64,000 nt of DNA. It comes from Piezodorus guildinii. Taxonomy: Eukaryota > Arthropoda > Insecta > Hemiptera > Pentatomidae. The notes beneath the pieces are model-generated. The model was not told the origin of the DNA and did not search any database. It saw nothing but the letters and a program-made list of their open reading frames with translations. The DNA lies in assembly GCA_023052935.1 (NCBI GenBank), contig CM041294.1, positions 96,293,616 to 96,357,615 on the forward strand, in the 5' to 3' direction. The position numbers and the translations under genes are program-made. Positions 20,915 to 30,244 of this stretch are shown one piece after another (position 1 is the first letter of the stretch; every line of letters starts with the position of its first letter).

Positions 20915-21850
20915 ACGCATAGAAGGCTGTTATGCTAGCCACTACTCCACATGTGACCCTAAATGCATTCAACAAGGTGTTTGAATCTGCCGGGTTTAAA
21001 CACGTGACTTTGGACATATTAATCTTTAACTCCTTGCTGAATACATCCAGGGTCACCTGTGGATTAGTGGCTAGCATAACAGCCTCTTTTAAAGGACGAA
21101 ATAACCAAGGATTTTTACTTCCTAAAAACAAATATAGGGCCATCTGATAAGTATGAACTAGTGATCTAGTGGATAAAAGGATGTTATGCTAGCCACTGCA
21201 CCACAGGTGACCCTCGATGCATTCAACAAAGTGTTTGAATCTGCCGGGTTTGAACCCGTGACCTTAGACATATTAATCCTTAACACCTATTTGAATGCAT
21301 AAAGGGTCACCTGTGGAGTAGTGGCTAGCAATACAGCCTCTTTTAAAGGACGAAATAACCATAGATGTTTACTCCCTAAAAGGAAATATAGGGCCATATG
21401 CTGGTTTTGAACTTTCGACCTTAAGCATAGAGAGCTGTTATGCTAGCCACTACTCCACAGGTGATCCTTTATGCATTCAAAAAGGTGTTAAGGATTAATA
21501 TGTCTAAGGTCACAGGTTCAAACCCGGCAAATTTAAACATTATTTTTTAATGCATCGAGGGTCACCTGTGGAGTAGTGGCTAGCATAACATCCTTCTATC
21601 CCCAATATCGCAAGTTCATACCTGGCAGATGGCCCTATGTTTGTTTTTAGGAAGTAAAAATCCTTGGTTATTTCGTCCTTTAAAAGAGGATGTTATGCTA
21701 GCCACTAATCCACAGGTGACCCTGGATGTATTCAGCAAGGAGTTAAAGATTAATATGTCCAAAGTCACGTGTTTAAACCCGGCAGATTCAAACACCTTGT
21801 TGAATGCATTTAGGGTCACCTGTGGAGTAGTGGCTAGCATAACAGCCTTC
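20915..21850. repeat. Array of eight tRNA-like modules in alternating orientation
   Basis: The tRNA-like box A region 'gtggctagcataacagcc' or its complement occurs near 20,931(-), 21,058(+), 21,184(-), 21,312(+), 21,438(-), 21,564(+), 21,693(-) and 21,818(+), spaced 125-129 bp. Several have a box-B-like partner (e.g. GGTTCAAACCCGG, inverted at 21,245 and direct at 21,513). The sequence between heads carries SINE-family-2 features ('tttttaggaagtaaaaatcc'). It can be seen as ~253-bp inverted dimers in tandem. No module is a plausible functional tRNA: acceptor stems do not pair. Confidence 0.8.
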
Positions 21851-22144
21851 TATGCTTAAGGTCGCAAGTCTAAAACCAGCAGATCCTCCTATATTTCTGC
21901 ACCACAGATGACTCTTAAAAGATTTAATAAGTGGAACACGTAAAAGATCCCTAAGTTTTGCCTACCCAGGTTTACTTAAGAGTAAACCTGGGTAGGCAAA
22001 ACTCAGGACTCCCGCTGCACCGTCGGATTAAGCACAGTAACATAAAGTGACGATAAATGGATAAATAACAACGAGTTTTTAATAAAAATGTTAAGTTCTT
22101 GGTAGCAAAACCTCATTAAATTAACTTTATAAAATGGGTACAAG

Positions 22145-22296
22145 AAATTATGAAATTGACTGAAAAAATTATGAATTTGATTGAAAAAATTATGAATTTG
22201 ACTGAAAAAATTATGAATTTGACTGAAAAAATTATGAATTTGACTGAAAAAATTATGAATTTGACTGAAAAAATTATGAATTTGACTGAAAAAAGC
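22145..22296 (-). repeat. 21-bp tandem repeats, right end of nested element
   Basis: Seven copies of 'ttatgaatttgactgaaaaaa', inverted relative to 20,463-20,625. Confidence 0.9.
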
Positions 22297-22298
22297 TA

Positions 22299-23025
22299 TA
22301 GATACAAGGCTCAGTAGCTGCGTTCCCAAAGGTTCGTTACCGATTACACTATTAATTTTAATCGCGCTCGCTCTAATATGGCTTTATTTTAACTTTTTCG
22401 TATTTATTGGATAGTAGGCTCAGTAGCTGCGTTCCCAAAAGTTCGTTACCGATTACACTATTAATTTTAATCGCGCTCACTCTAATATGGCTTTGTTTTA
22501 ATTTTTTCGTATTTATTGGATACAAGGCTCAGTAGCTGCGTTTCCGAAGGTTCGTTACCGATAATAATATTAATTTAATTCGCGCTCGCTCAAATATGGG
22601 TTTATTATGACTTTTTCGTATTTATTGGATACAAGGCTCAGTTGCTGCGTTACGGGGGGTTCTATCCCGACCATTCTATTAATTATTCGTGCGCTCACTC
22701 AAATATGGGTTTATTATAACTTTTTCGTATTTATTGGATACAAGGCTCAGTAGCTGCGTTACGGGGGGTTCTATCACGACCATTCTATTAATTATTCGTG
22801 CGCTCACTTAAATATGGGTTTATCATAACTTTTTCGTATTTATTCGCTATTAGGCTTAGTTGCTGCGTTGCGGGAGGTTCATTGCCGATTATTAAATTTA
22901 TTTTAAGTCCGCTTGCTCAAGAAGAGGTTTATTTTAACTTGTTCGTATTTATTGGCTACTAGGCTCAGTCGCTGCATAAGCAAGGACTGGTTACAGATTA
23001 TACTATTAATTTTAATTGCGCTAAC
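22299..23025 (+). repeat. 109-bp tandem repeats, FB-A left arm, second part
   Basis: Seven units with 'cag(t)' starts at 22,312, 22,421, 22,530, 22,639, 22,748, 22,857 and 22,966, exactly 109 bp apart. Later units diverge ('gttgctgcgttacgggggg'), forming a distinct subtype also present in FB-B. Confidence 0.9.
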
Positions 23026-23280
23026 TCATGTAGAGGAATATCAAATAAGAATGGACGTATAAAAATCGTTCTGTTCAGCAGATTATTATCAAACTCCAAA
23101 ATATTAACCGAAAAGATAACTTACTATTCTGATAAAATGGATTAGCGGTAACCCAATAGATGAAAAGTTACAAAAAGCACGAAATAAACATACATTAGAC
23201 CAACTGACTAAAAAAACATTAACACATTCACTAACAAAACACCCCAAAACACAAATACAGAAATTTGAGCCAGCGCGATA
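23026..23280 (-). other. Central spacer of FB-A
   Basis: About 250 bp, unique within the element, reverse-complement of the FB-B spacer at 33,965-34,215 ('aacccaatagatgaaaagtt', 'accaactgac', 'acaaatacag'). No ORF. Confidence 0.75.
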
Positions 23281-23600
23281 AAAATTAACAGTATAATCGG
23301 TAACGCATCTTTGGGAACGCAGCTACTGAGCCTACTATCCAATAAATACGAAAAAGTGAAAATAAACCTTTACTTGAGCGAGCGCGATTAAAATTAATAG
23401 TGTAATCGGTAACGAACCTTTGGGAACGCAGCTACTGAGCTTTGTATCCAATAAATACGAAAAAGTTATAATAAACCCATATTTGAGCGAGCGCGATTAA
23501 AATTAATATTATAATCGGTAACGAACCTTTGGGAACGCATCTACTGAGCCTACTATCCAATAAATACGAAAAAGTTATAATAAACCTCTATTGATTATAT
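23281..23600 (-). repeat. 109-bp repeats, FB-A right arm (inverted)
   Basis: Three inverted units ('gaacgcagctactgagc'). The arm is much shorter than the left one (3 versus 12 units), so the element's arms are unequal. Confidence 0.85.
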
Positions 23601-23756
23601 TTTCGATTATACTTTTATTATAATTGTGACTAGTTATATGTAAAAAGGCCCCTGGGAACATTTAACAAGCCACAAGGGTTAAAAACATAATGTGTAATTA
23701 AAATAATCATAAAAACATAAAATCATGTTAATTTGATTTTTATTATTTTATTGAAA

Positions 23757-23913
23757 TCGAAAAAGGTTGAATTTGACTTGGAAAAGGTTGAATTTGACTT
23801 GGAAAAAGTTGAATTTGACTTGGAAAAGGTTGAATTTGACTTGGAAAAGGTTGAATTTGACTTGGAAAAGGTTGAATTTGACTTGGAAAAGGTTGAATTT
23901 GACTTGGAAATGC
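23757..23913 (+). repeat. 21-bp tandem repeats, right end of FB-A
   Basis: Seven to eight copies of 'aaggttgaatttgacttggaa', inverted relative to the left end, preceded by the arm's 'ttgattttattattttattg' text. Confidence 0.9.
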
Positions 23914-24545
23914 TATATACTAATGATGTAGTTTTATATAAATCCGTCATTAGATTTTATCTAAAAATATAGAAATCTTTTGAAAACGTATTTAAAAATT
24001 GCAATTTTTAACCAAAAGGTACTAAAAAAATTTCCTTCTAAAACGCACTATATCCTTTGTGAACAGATATAACCTTTCCTTTCATTTCCTTCCAAAAGGT
24101 ACTATATTTCCTACTATCCGGCAGAAGCACATAACCCCGTAATATATCACCATTAATTTATTTGTTCTTCATATTGTGCATTTTATTGGTTCATTTAGTA
24201 CGTCTTAAATCACCGCTATTATTTTGATGAATGGTTTTAACCTAATGAGAAGTTCTAAGTTGTTTTGAACAATTTAATTGCGTCGCTTCTGTTCTCATAG
24301 GTTCTCAATTAAATTACGTTTTTCATAGTATTTCTTCTTCTAGCCACATTAAATTTTATATAAAACTTACATTTTAATAGAATAATGGTTTTTTATTTAG
24401 CAAAATTTTGTAATTAGAATATCCTGATCTTGCTAAATATGAGAAGAAAAACCTTGCCTGATTTAACCTAAAAATATATATATTTTTTTAAAAGGTAAAA
24501 TAACAAAATAAAAGTTTAATAGTTATTTATTTATCAGTCTTGACA
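23914..24545 (+). repeat. Unclassified dispersed repeat RX
   Basis: 24,000-24,470 is an inverted match to 40,690-41,080: 'ccaaaaggtactatatttcc', 'ttatttgttcttcatattgtgcattt'-like text (approximate) and 'catagtatttcttctt'. No ORF is shared. Nature unknown. Confidence 0.5.
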
Positions 24546-24549
24546 ATTA

Positions 24550-25872
24550 AATATTATTTGACGTAGGTAGGAAGAGGAGGAGGAAATTCCAATTTGGATC
24601 TGCTGCTCAACTTTGCTGAGTTGCTATCAGTACACAGCATACCGCATAGTTCTCTAAAAATAATCCAGTAGTTACTGGGATGGTCCCCCTGCTTCCGAAC
24701 CAAAGTCCCACGACTGTAAATTCCCTTTCGTCGAACTCCTCGTGATATTTTTCCCTCAGGTATGGAATACATTTTGTATAAATGTTCTCTTTCTCCTCTT
24801 GAATCCTTTTGCCTTGTTCCTGGTCATTTGTTTCATATCTGATAGTGGATCCACTATCAGTGCTTCATTTTTTGTGGCACTAAATGCCAAGATATCCATA
24901 AATCTTGTCGACCCATCTGTATCAAGGCAAAAAACTTCCTGAAAACATTTATACTTTTTCACTTCCAAAAGTTCTGCTATTTCTTTCTTTATGCGGTTGT
25001 GCCGGCGGGTAACGAGAAGCATGTTATGTGGACATTTTCACAACACATGTGAAGGGGTTTCTAACTCTCGACCGCATCTGCGGCAGAGGGGTCCAACAGC
25101 TTCGTTACCCTGGCATCTTGATCCAGGGACTCCACGAAGTGGTGCATAGCTTATGTTCAATTTGAGTGTGTTGGTCCACTTTGATCCTGTTAAAATCTTT
25201 CACCGCGCCTACGCCCTGCCACTTGCACTGGCTCCACTCCTCAAAAGACTTTTCCCTCAAGAACTGTCTCACTCTCTTTACCATGAGAGGGGCCTCCATA
25301 GCATTTCCCTCAATCCGCTGTAGTTCGGTGCACTCGCGGATCTCCTCCGTTAAGTTGTAAATATTTTGAAACAGGGCGTCTGTTACTACGGCCAATCTTT
25401 GAGAAATCGCCCAATGCTGAAGAGAAGCTTCCCTTTGACAACGTAGAAGCCCAAGACCCCTGTATCACCGCGGCGAATACAGCATAGAAGAGCAGGAGTG
25501 GGCTGGTAATCCTATGATAGCCTTTATACATCTTAGAATTATGACGTCGATTGCGTCTAACAAATATGGGCGCAGTTTTGTTAGTGGTGGGGTCTGCAGC
25601 GGGTATATCACGGAAGGAAAAACATGTCTATGTACAATGTTTATTTTTTGGTCAGGCTTTAGGAGATTAGAATTTACAAGCTTTCCCATATCTCGATTCA
25701 GCCTACCGACGGATTCCTCATCAAATTCTAATTCCCCCGAAAATCTACATCCCAGGTATTTGATGAAATCTTGATGTTGAATAGAATGGATTTCCTCTCC
25801 CGTATCCAAACAAAACTTTGACCCAACCAACTTTCCATTTTTCAAGATTATACCTGTGCTTTTATTATACAT
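24550..25872 (-). pseudogene. R2-like non-LTR retrotransposon, 3' part
   Basis: Minus-strand remains of the C-terminal half of a single-ORF element with a restriction-like endonuclease. In order: RT-linker text (IKYLGCRFSGEL, 25.75 kb; CIKAIIGLPAH, 25.52 kb), a CCHC motif (PLCRRCGRELETPSHVL...CPHN, 25.03-25.08 kb) and then the nuclease-like segment TRFMDILAFSATKNEALIVDP (24.87 kb). Frames shift near 25.45 and 25.10 kb and a UGA interrupts the CCHC motif. It is 5'-truncated at 25,872. R2 proper inserts in 28S rDNA, but no rDNA is visible on either side. Class assignment is from motif order; the exact clade (R2, R8, NeSL-like) is open. Confidence 0.75.
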
Positions 25873-26297
25873 TAATATTTAATATATTTGTATATTTGTA
25901 TACAAATATATTATATTTTGTATACATATCATATAATTGTATACAAATATAAAATTTAATATATTTGTTAAATTCACGGGAAGAATAAGTAAAAGCTCAA
26001 AAAAAAAATTCATTATTACATACTTTCTTATTATAGTATAAATAAAAGGACATCTTAATATTCGCTTTCTTTATGAAGAATATACAATAAAATCTAGTCG
26101 ACTAACAAGGAAACATATATCATAGAGTGAAAATTAGGAAATATACATAACTTACTAATAACTAACACAAAAAAGGCTGTTATCTCGCATTATATTTTTC
26201 AAAAAAGTACTAATTTGGAAAAATAAGTTGTAAATAAAGTAAAAAATATACTTTAGATTTTTATAAAAAAATAATCACGTAACTTGGTCCACTAATA
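25873..26297. other. AT-rich palindromic stretch; fragment of a dispersed repeat
   Basis: 25,875-25,970 has several overlapping 'tatttgtatacaaata' palindromes. 26,040-26,110 is an inverted match to the repeats at 40,169 and 40,436 ('acaataaaatctagt'). No gene. Confidence 0.5.
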
Positions 26298-26439
26298 CAT
26301 TTTTTTTTCCAGAACAAAATTTTATTGAGTAATATTACAATCCGTTCTAATTAGGACATTTTTAATACTGATCAAGTACATCATTCATGCTACTTTCACA
26401 CAATATATACAAAACAATGAATTTATAAAATAATAATAA

Positions 26440-26441
<2 letters not shown>
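26298..26441 (-). repeat. Jockey-type 3' UTR with poly(A), minus strand
   Basis: The plus-strand run of T at 26,300-26,309 followed by 'ccagaacaaaattttattga' is a poly(A) tail seen from the other strand. The text 'aatatatacaaaacaatgaatttataaaata' in two blocks matches 58,665-58,690. Only the 3' UTR remains. Confidence 0.6.

Positions 26442-26497
<56 letters not shown>
26442..26497. repeat. (TA)n tract left of LTR element 2
   Basis: TA dinucleotides run directly into the LTR; the other half of the tract is at 31,347-31,370. Confidence 0.95.
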
Positions 26498-26501
<4 letters not shown>

Positions 26502-26774
26502 ATTCTTAAAGAAAGTAGACTTTAGACGATTCTAAAATAGTAGTTTATTATTAATAACAATATACAAAAGTAGATACATACAAACAGAATGAACATATAA
26601 ACAACTTACCTAAAATAGTAGAATTGAATAAAAAGTCCCTTTCTACTCTATCTAGATGCTAACCGTCAGAGATCACATGTAACCTACCCAATGTTTAAAA
26701 ACACATGTGATCACACTTTGTCACTATGATAAATGGTAACACTATCTACAACTAAATTATGATTATAATTTACA
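26498..26774 (-). repeat. 3' LTR of element 2
   Basis: 277 bp, TGTAATTCTT to AATTTACA on the plus strand; identical by eye to the right LTR. Confidence 0.95.
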
Positions 26775-26902
26775 CCTCCGTTGGTCGAAGACTCTTTTTC
26801 CGCAGGAAAAGAGTATGGTACCAGCTTAGAGCTATGGAAGAAATTGGCTGCCCTATGTCTCGTATTGCAGTCAACTTCATAAATAGATGATGAAACCCTA
26901 CG
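26775..26902 (-). other. End of pol in another frame, and 3' region of element 2
   Basis: After the stop at 26,903 another minus frame continues with text such as RVSSSIYEVDC, the usual sequence after GPF.I in integrase C-termini. It runs into the LTR. A frame break near 26,908 therefore truncated pol. A short purine run (ACGGAGG) touches the LTR and may be the polypurine tract. Confidence 0.6.
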
Positions 26903-28834
26903 TTATATGATAAAAGGTCCTTTCCTAACTTCATCCAACTTATCTCTATTCAATCTATTGCCATTCGAAACGTACACCAAATCTCCTTCCTGAAATTCAT
27001 GTTCCTTCCTCGTTTGATCTACCCGCTTCTTATTTCTTTCAAAACTTATTCTTGAATTTTCAAATGCTTTCTGACGATCTGCACTCAAATCAGTTTCACG
27101 TTTCAATTCTTCAGGAACTATTTCGGATGTCATCCCATATAACAGATAAGCGGGTGAAAATTTAGTCGTTCCGTGAGGTGTGTTGTACTCCTTGACACAA
27201 GACTCAGCCACAGTGGTCCAAGACACCTCATCATCAGTCTCATTTATTCGACAACGGATTCTGTTTACCAATGTTTGATTTAACCGTTCATTCAGTCCAT
27301 TGGATTGTGGGTTGTCTACTGCTGTATAGAGCAGATCAATTCTCTTGTTTTGTAGGTATGTTCTGAACTTCCTTGCATTGAACGCCCCATATTGATCAAC
27401 TAGCAACAATTTTATTTTGTTTCCTTCTGCCACTGGGTTGATCAGTTTGATGAAATCAGTAACACTTTGCCCATTGGAAGTACGGATCCAGGCATACCTA
27501 GAAAAATGGTCTACCAGTAAGTGAAGGTATTTCTTTGTTGAGTTATTTCTAGCAAAACCACCTATTGTGTCGATGGACATGATATGATAGGGATATTCTG
27601 CTGGACCTAACTGAGAAAGGAGTCCGATTGGTCTTCCCGATCTAGATTTATTTTTAGCACAGATCTCACAAGCTCTACAAAACTGATTTATAAGTTTATC
27701 CATGTCTTTAAAATAATAGAAGGGTCTCAATTTTTCAGCTATTTGGCTGGTGCCAATATGCCCGTAAAATTTGTGAATTTTGTCAATCAAGTTGAGTCCT
27801 AATCCCATTGACACATATATTCGTTTCCTATTGTTTAGCATCTTAAAGCTAATTTTGTCATCTTTAAAAACCTTCTTCGAAGCTGCAATTTCATCTTTAA
27901 TTGTTTCTTGATCATTTATGATGTCATCGATTTGAATCATGTTAATCACCTTCAAACAGTCATTTTCATCTTCAAAGCTTTCTAGAACTGGGTTTCTGGA
28001 TAACGCATCAGCTTCTATATTGTCCTTGCCTTCTTTATAAATGACTTTGAAGTTGTACTGCGACAGATACAACATCAAATCACCCAACGCCTCATCTGTT
28101 CGGGATTTACATTTTAAATTTATAAGCGGTTTATGATCCGATGTCACAGTAAAAGCCTTACCAATGAGATAATGTTGCCAATAAACAATTGCTTCTTTTA
28201 TTGCTAGGCATTCCAAATACATTATCTCTTTCTTCATTTGACCAGGGGTCAATTTCTTAGAAAAATAACCAACCGGATGTAGGATACCATCTGCTTGTGG
28301 CTGCTTCAGAACTGCACCCAGACCCGTACGGCTTGCATCAACTTCGATAACTATATCTTTTTCATGGTCATAGATTGCTAAGACTGGTGCTGTACATAGA
28401 TATAACTTTAATTCTTGAAAACACGATTCACATTTATCAGACCATATAAATTTTTCGTCTTTCTTCAACAGATTATGTAATGGGGCTAATCTCTCTGTAC
28501 AATGATCGATGAATTTTCGATAAAAATTAATTTTCCCCAGAAGTTGACGAACCATTTTTCTTGTCGTAGGACGTTGAAATTCTTTTATTGCAATCAAATT
28601 ATCATTGATCGGACGAACCTTGCCATATTCTATTACGTGGCCTAAGTATTTCACTGAACGCATAGCGAAACCACATTTCACTAGCTTTAATTTAAGCCCT
28701 TCTTTCTTAACTGCTTCAAAGACTAAGCCCAAATGTTTCAGATGTTCTTCATAAGATTGTGAAAAAATCAAAATGTCATCAATGTAATTTACACAAAAAC
28801 TACTTAAACTGTGTTTACGTAAAATACCTGCCAA
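26903..28834 (-). CDS. pol: pol, second part: RT, RNase H, integrase (element 2)
   Basis: 643 codons. It opens inside RT, with the catalytic NYIDDILIFS at about 18-27. RNase H shows EVDASRTGLGAVL and SDHKPL. Integrase has the zinc-binding set HKFYGH...CRACEIC and a DDE core: SIDTIGG, LLVDQYGAF and LNERLNQT, with 35 residues between the second Asp and the Glu. It ends at RKGPFII where a frame break creates a stop. The first codon is TTG and only marks where the frame opens; the RT upstream lies in the next entry. Confidence 0.9.
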   Translation of the reverse strand: MAGILRKHSLSSFCVNYIDDILIFSQSYEEHLKHLGLVFEAVKKEGLKLKLVKCGFAMRSVKYLGHVIEYGKVRPINDNLIAIKEFQRPTTRKMVRQLLGKINFYRKFIDHCTERLAPLHNLLKKDEKFIWSDKCESCFQELKLYLCTAPVLAIYDHEKDIVIEVDASRTGLGAVLKQPQADGILHPVGYFSKKLTPGQMKKEIMYLECLAIKEAIVYWQHYLIGKAFTVTSDHKPLINLKCKSRTDEALGDLMLYLSQYNFKVIYKEGKDNIEADALSRNPVLESFEDENDCLKVINMIQIDDIINDQETIKDEIAASKKVFKDDKISFKMLNNRKRIYVSMGLGLNLIDKIHKFYGHIGTSQIAEKLRPFYYFKDMDKLINQFCRACEICAKNKSRSGRPIGLLSQLGPAEYPYHIMSIDTIGGFARNNSTKKYLHLLVDHFSRYAWIRTSNGQSVTDFIKLINPVAEGNKIKLLLVDQYGAFNARKFRTYLQNKRIDLLYTAVDNPQSNGLNERLNQTLVNRIRCRINETDDEVSWTTVAESCVKEYNTPHGTTKFSPAYLLYGMTSEIVPEELKRETDLSADRQKAFENSRISFERNKKRVDQTRKEHEFQEGDLVYVSNGNRLNRDKLDEVRKGPFII

Positions 28835-28862
28835 AATTCGTTGAAAGATAGCTGGTGAATTT

Positions 28863-29875
28863 TTAAAACCAAACTTTCCATTGCCAATGGCCTTTTTGCG
28901 TTATAAATGCTGTCTTTTTCCGATCTTTCATTCGAAGAGGTATAGACCAAAAAGCCGAGTTGATATCTAAAGCAGTAAACCAGCTGCAGTTACCGACATT
29001 CACTACTAGATCATCGATTCTGGGAAATGGTTGGGGCTCAGGCACTACTAACTTGTTTAGTTCGCGAAAATCAACACATAGCCGCGTTCTTTTCCCATCT
29101 TCTTTCTTGAATGCTAATGTTACAGGTGATGCAAAAGGTGAACTCGATTCTTCAATCAAATCATTTTCTAATAATTTGGAAATTTGTGAGTCTATTTCCT
29201 CTTGATCAGGGTAAGAACATCTATATGGTTTATGTGAAATATATCTGTCCTCTTTCAATTTAATGTGAGCTTCGCTATCTCCAACTATACCCACGTCAAA
29301 CTTATTATTGGCAAAACACCTTTCGTATTCATTTAACATCTTCATAATGTCATGCTTTTTATTTTCATCCAAATATTCTAAATTTACTTCTAAGGAATTC
29401 TTATCATTTCCGAATGATTCATCATTCAATATTGATTTATCTTCTCTGGTTACAACTTTCGAAGAATCCTTGTCAATTCTCGCGCTTTTCACTTCGATTA
29501 TGCTGTCCTTTGTTTTCTGTTTAATTCTTAGATTTTCATCTTGTATAAGTTTAAACTTCTTTATAGCATCTAAACCAAGTAATAAATCGTAATTGAAGTT
29601 ACTATTTTCAACAACATATAGGTTAAGTGTATCTTCTATTTCCCCTATTTTTAAACGAAGGCTAGCCCGGCTTTTGCAAAAATTCACACCACTGATAGTT
29701 TTCAAAATACTTCTATTAGAGAGCAATTTCGATTTCAATAAACGAACAAGCTTTTCATTAACCAATGAACAAGTAGAACCGTTATCATAAACAGCTGTTA
29801 CTACTTTATTTCTGTCCACTTCTACGTTAATCTTGATTAATGTACATGGTGTGAGCTTTTCCGGGCAATTTAGTT
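28863..29875 (-). CDS. pol: pol, first part: protease and N-terminal RT (element 2)
   Basis: The pol frame opens upstream of the first GTG (29,819), reaching the frameshift heptamer. The protease motif is AVYDNGSTCSLV (D-N-G in place of the usual D-T/S-G). RT shows RLCVDFRELN and TALDINSAFWSIP. The frame fails at 28,863, where RT's MPFG motif should be: several bases appear lost and the next frame takes over with GFKNSPAIFQR. Protein made from this copy would lack a complete RT. Confidence 0.85.
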
Positions 29876-29881
29876 TTTTGA
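29870..29881 (-). promoter_or_regulatory. -1 ribosomal frameshift site, gag-pol (element 2)
   Basis: In the gag frame the sequence is TC[A AAA AAC] TAA: the canonical X XXY YYZ slippery heptamer (29,879-29,873), directly followed by the gag stop. pol is open in the -1 frame from this point. A AAA AAC is a known efficient shift site in retroviruses. I cannot see a strong hairpin just downstream. Confidence 0.7.
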
Positions 29882-30088
29882 ACTCTCTTCATTTTGAATT
29901 TCAATTCCCGAAAGATCAGTTTTCAAGCCGTCATCCAGTTCCGTCATATTAACTACATTTTTATTTTGATACGGTTTATTTCTGCATACTGACGTTGGAT
30001 GAAAACGATTTTTAAAACCAAGTTCCTCGCATATGGTGCATGGTCTTCTCTCCATAGCATTTACTTTTTCCGTTTTTCTTTTCACCAT
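29870..30088 (-). CDS. gag: gag, C-terminal part with a zinc-knuckle-like motif (element 2)
   Basis: 72 codons containing CTICEELGFKNRFHPTSVC, a C-x2-C-x9-H-x4-C arrangement related to retrotransposon nucleocapsid knuckles. It ends at the frameshift heptamer. It is the same reading frame as the gag N-terminal part, but the ~155 bp between them read through in a different frame: breaks sit near 30,245 and in a run of ten A near 30,116-30,125. Confidence 0.75.
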   Translation of the reverse strand: MVKRKTEKVNAMERRPCTICEELGFKNRFHPTSVCRNKPYQNKNVVNMTELDDGLKTDLSGIEIQNEESSKN

Positions 30089-30244
30089 GTCAGTCTTCTT
30101 CGTCTCTACATTTTGTTTTTTTTTTCAATATTTTCTTCATCACGTAAGAATCATTAAAACTTTTCATTTCTCTCAAAATATCATTTACTGTCTCTATATT
30201 ATCCCTATTAAGCCTATCCTGAACATCTAGGGGTAAATTATACA

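Larger units (their letters stand above)
20455..22298. mobile_element. Nested palindromic element inside FB-A
   Basis: A ~1.84-kb near-perfect palindrome centred near 21,377. Ends are TAGCTTTTTTCAGTC / GACTGAAAAAAGCTA, flanked by a TA that appears duplicated relative to the uninterrupted 109-bp unit ('cattagatac'). Each arm runs: 21-bp repeats; ~110 bp AT-rich; a SINE-family-2 tail with an internal 'aagttttgcctacccaggtt' hairpin; then four tRNA-like modules in alternating orientation. It interrupts exactly one 109-bp unit, so it arrived after that array. It encodes no protein. Confidence 0.85.
19541..23913. mobile_element. FB-A: foldback-like element with a nested palindrome
   Basis: Bounded by GCATTTCC and GGAAATGC, each flanked by TATATA. 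Order: 21-bp tandem repeats; ~210 bp of unique AT-rich arm; five 109-bp repeats; a nested palindromic element (20,455-22,298); seven more 109-bp repeats; a ~250-bp spacer; three 109-bp repeats inverted; the unique arm inverted; 21-bp repeats inverted. Long inverted termini made of direct repeats define foldback (FB/Galileo-type) elements. It encodes no transposase, so it is non-autonomous. A second copy is at 31,371-35,268. The short ORFs of repeated VEFDLEK-type heptapeptides are by-products of the 21-bp repeat. Confidence 0.85.

Noticed and set aside
19541..23913. CRISPR-like direct repeats
   Set aside because: The 21-bp repeats are contiguous with no spacers, and the context is eukaryotic transposon DNA.
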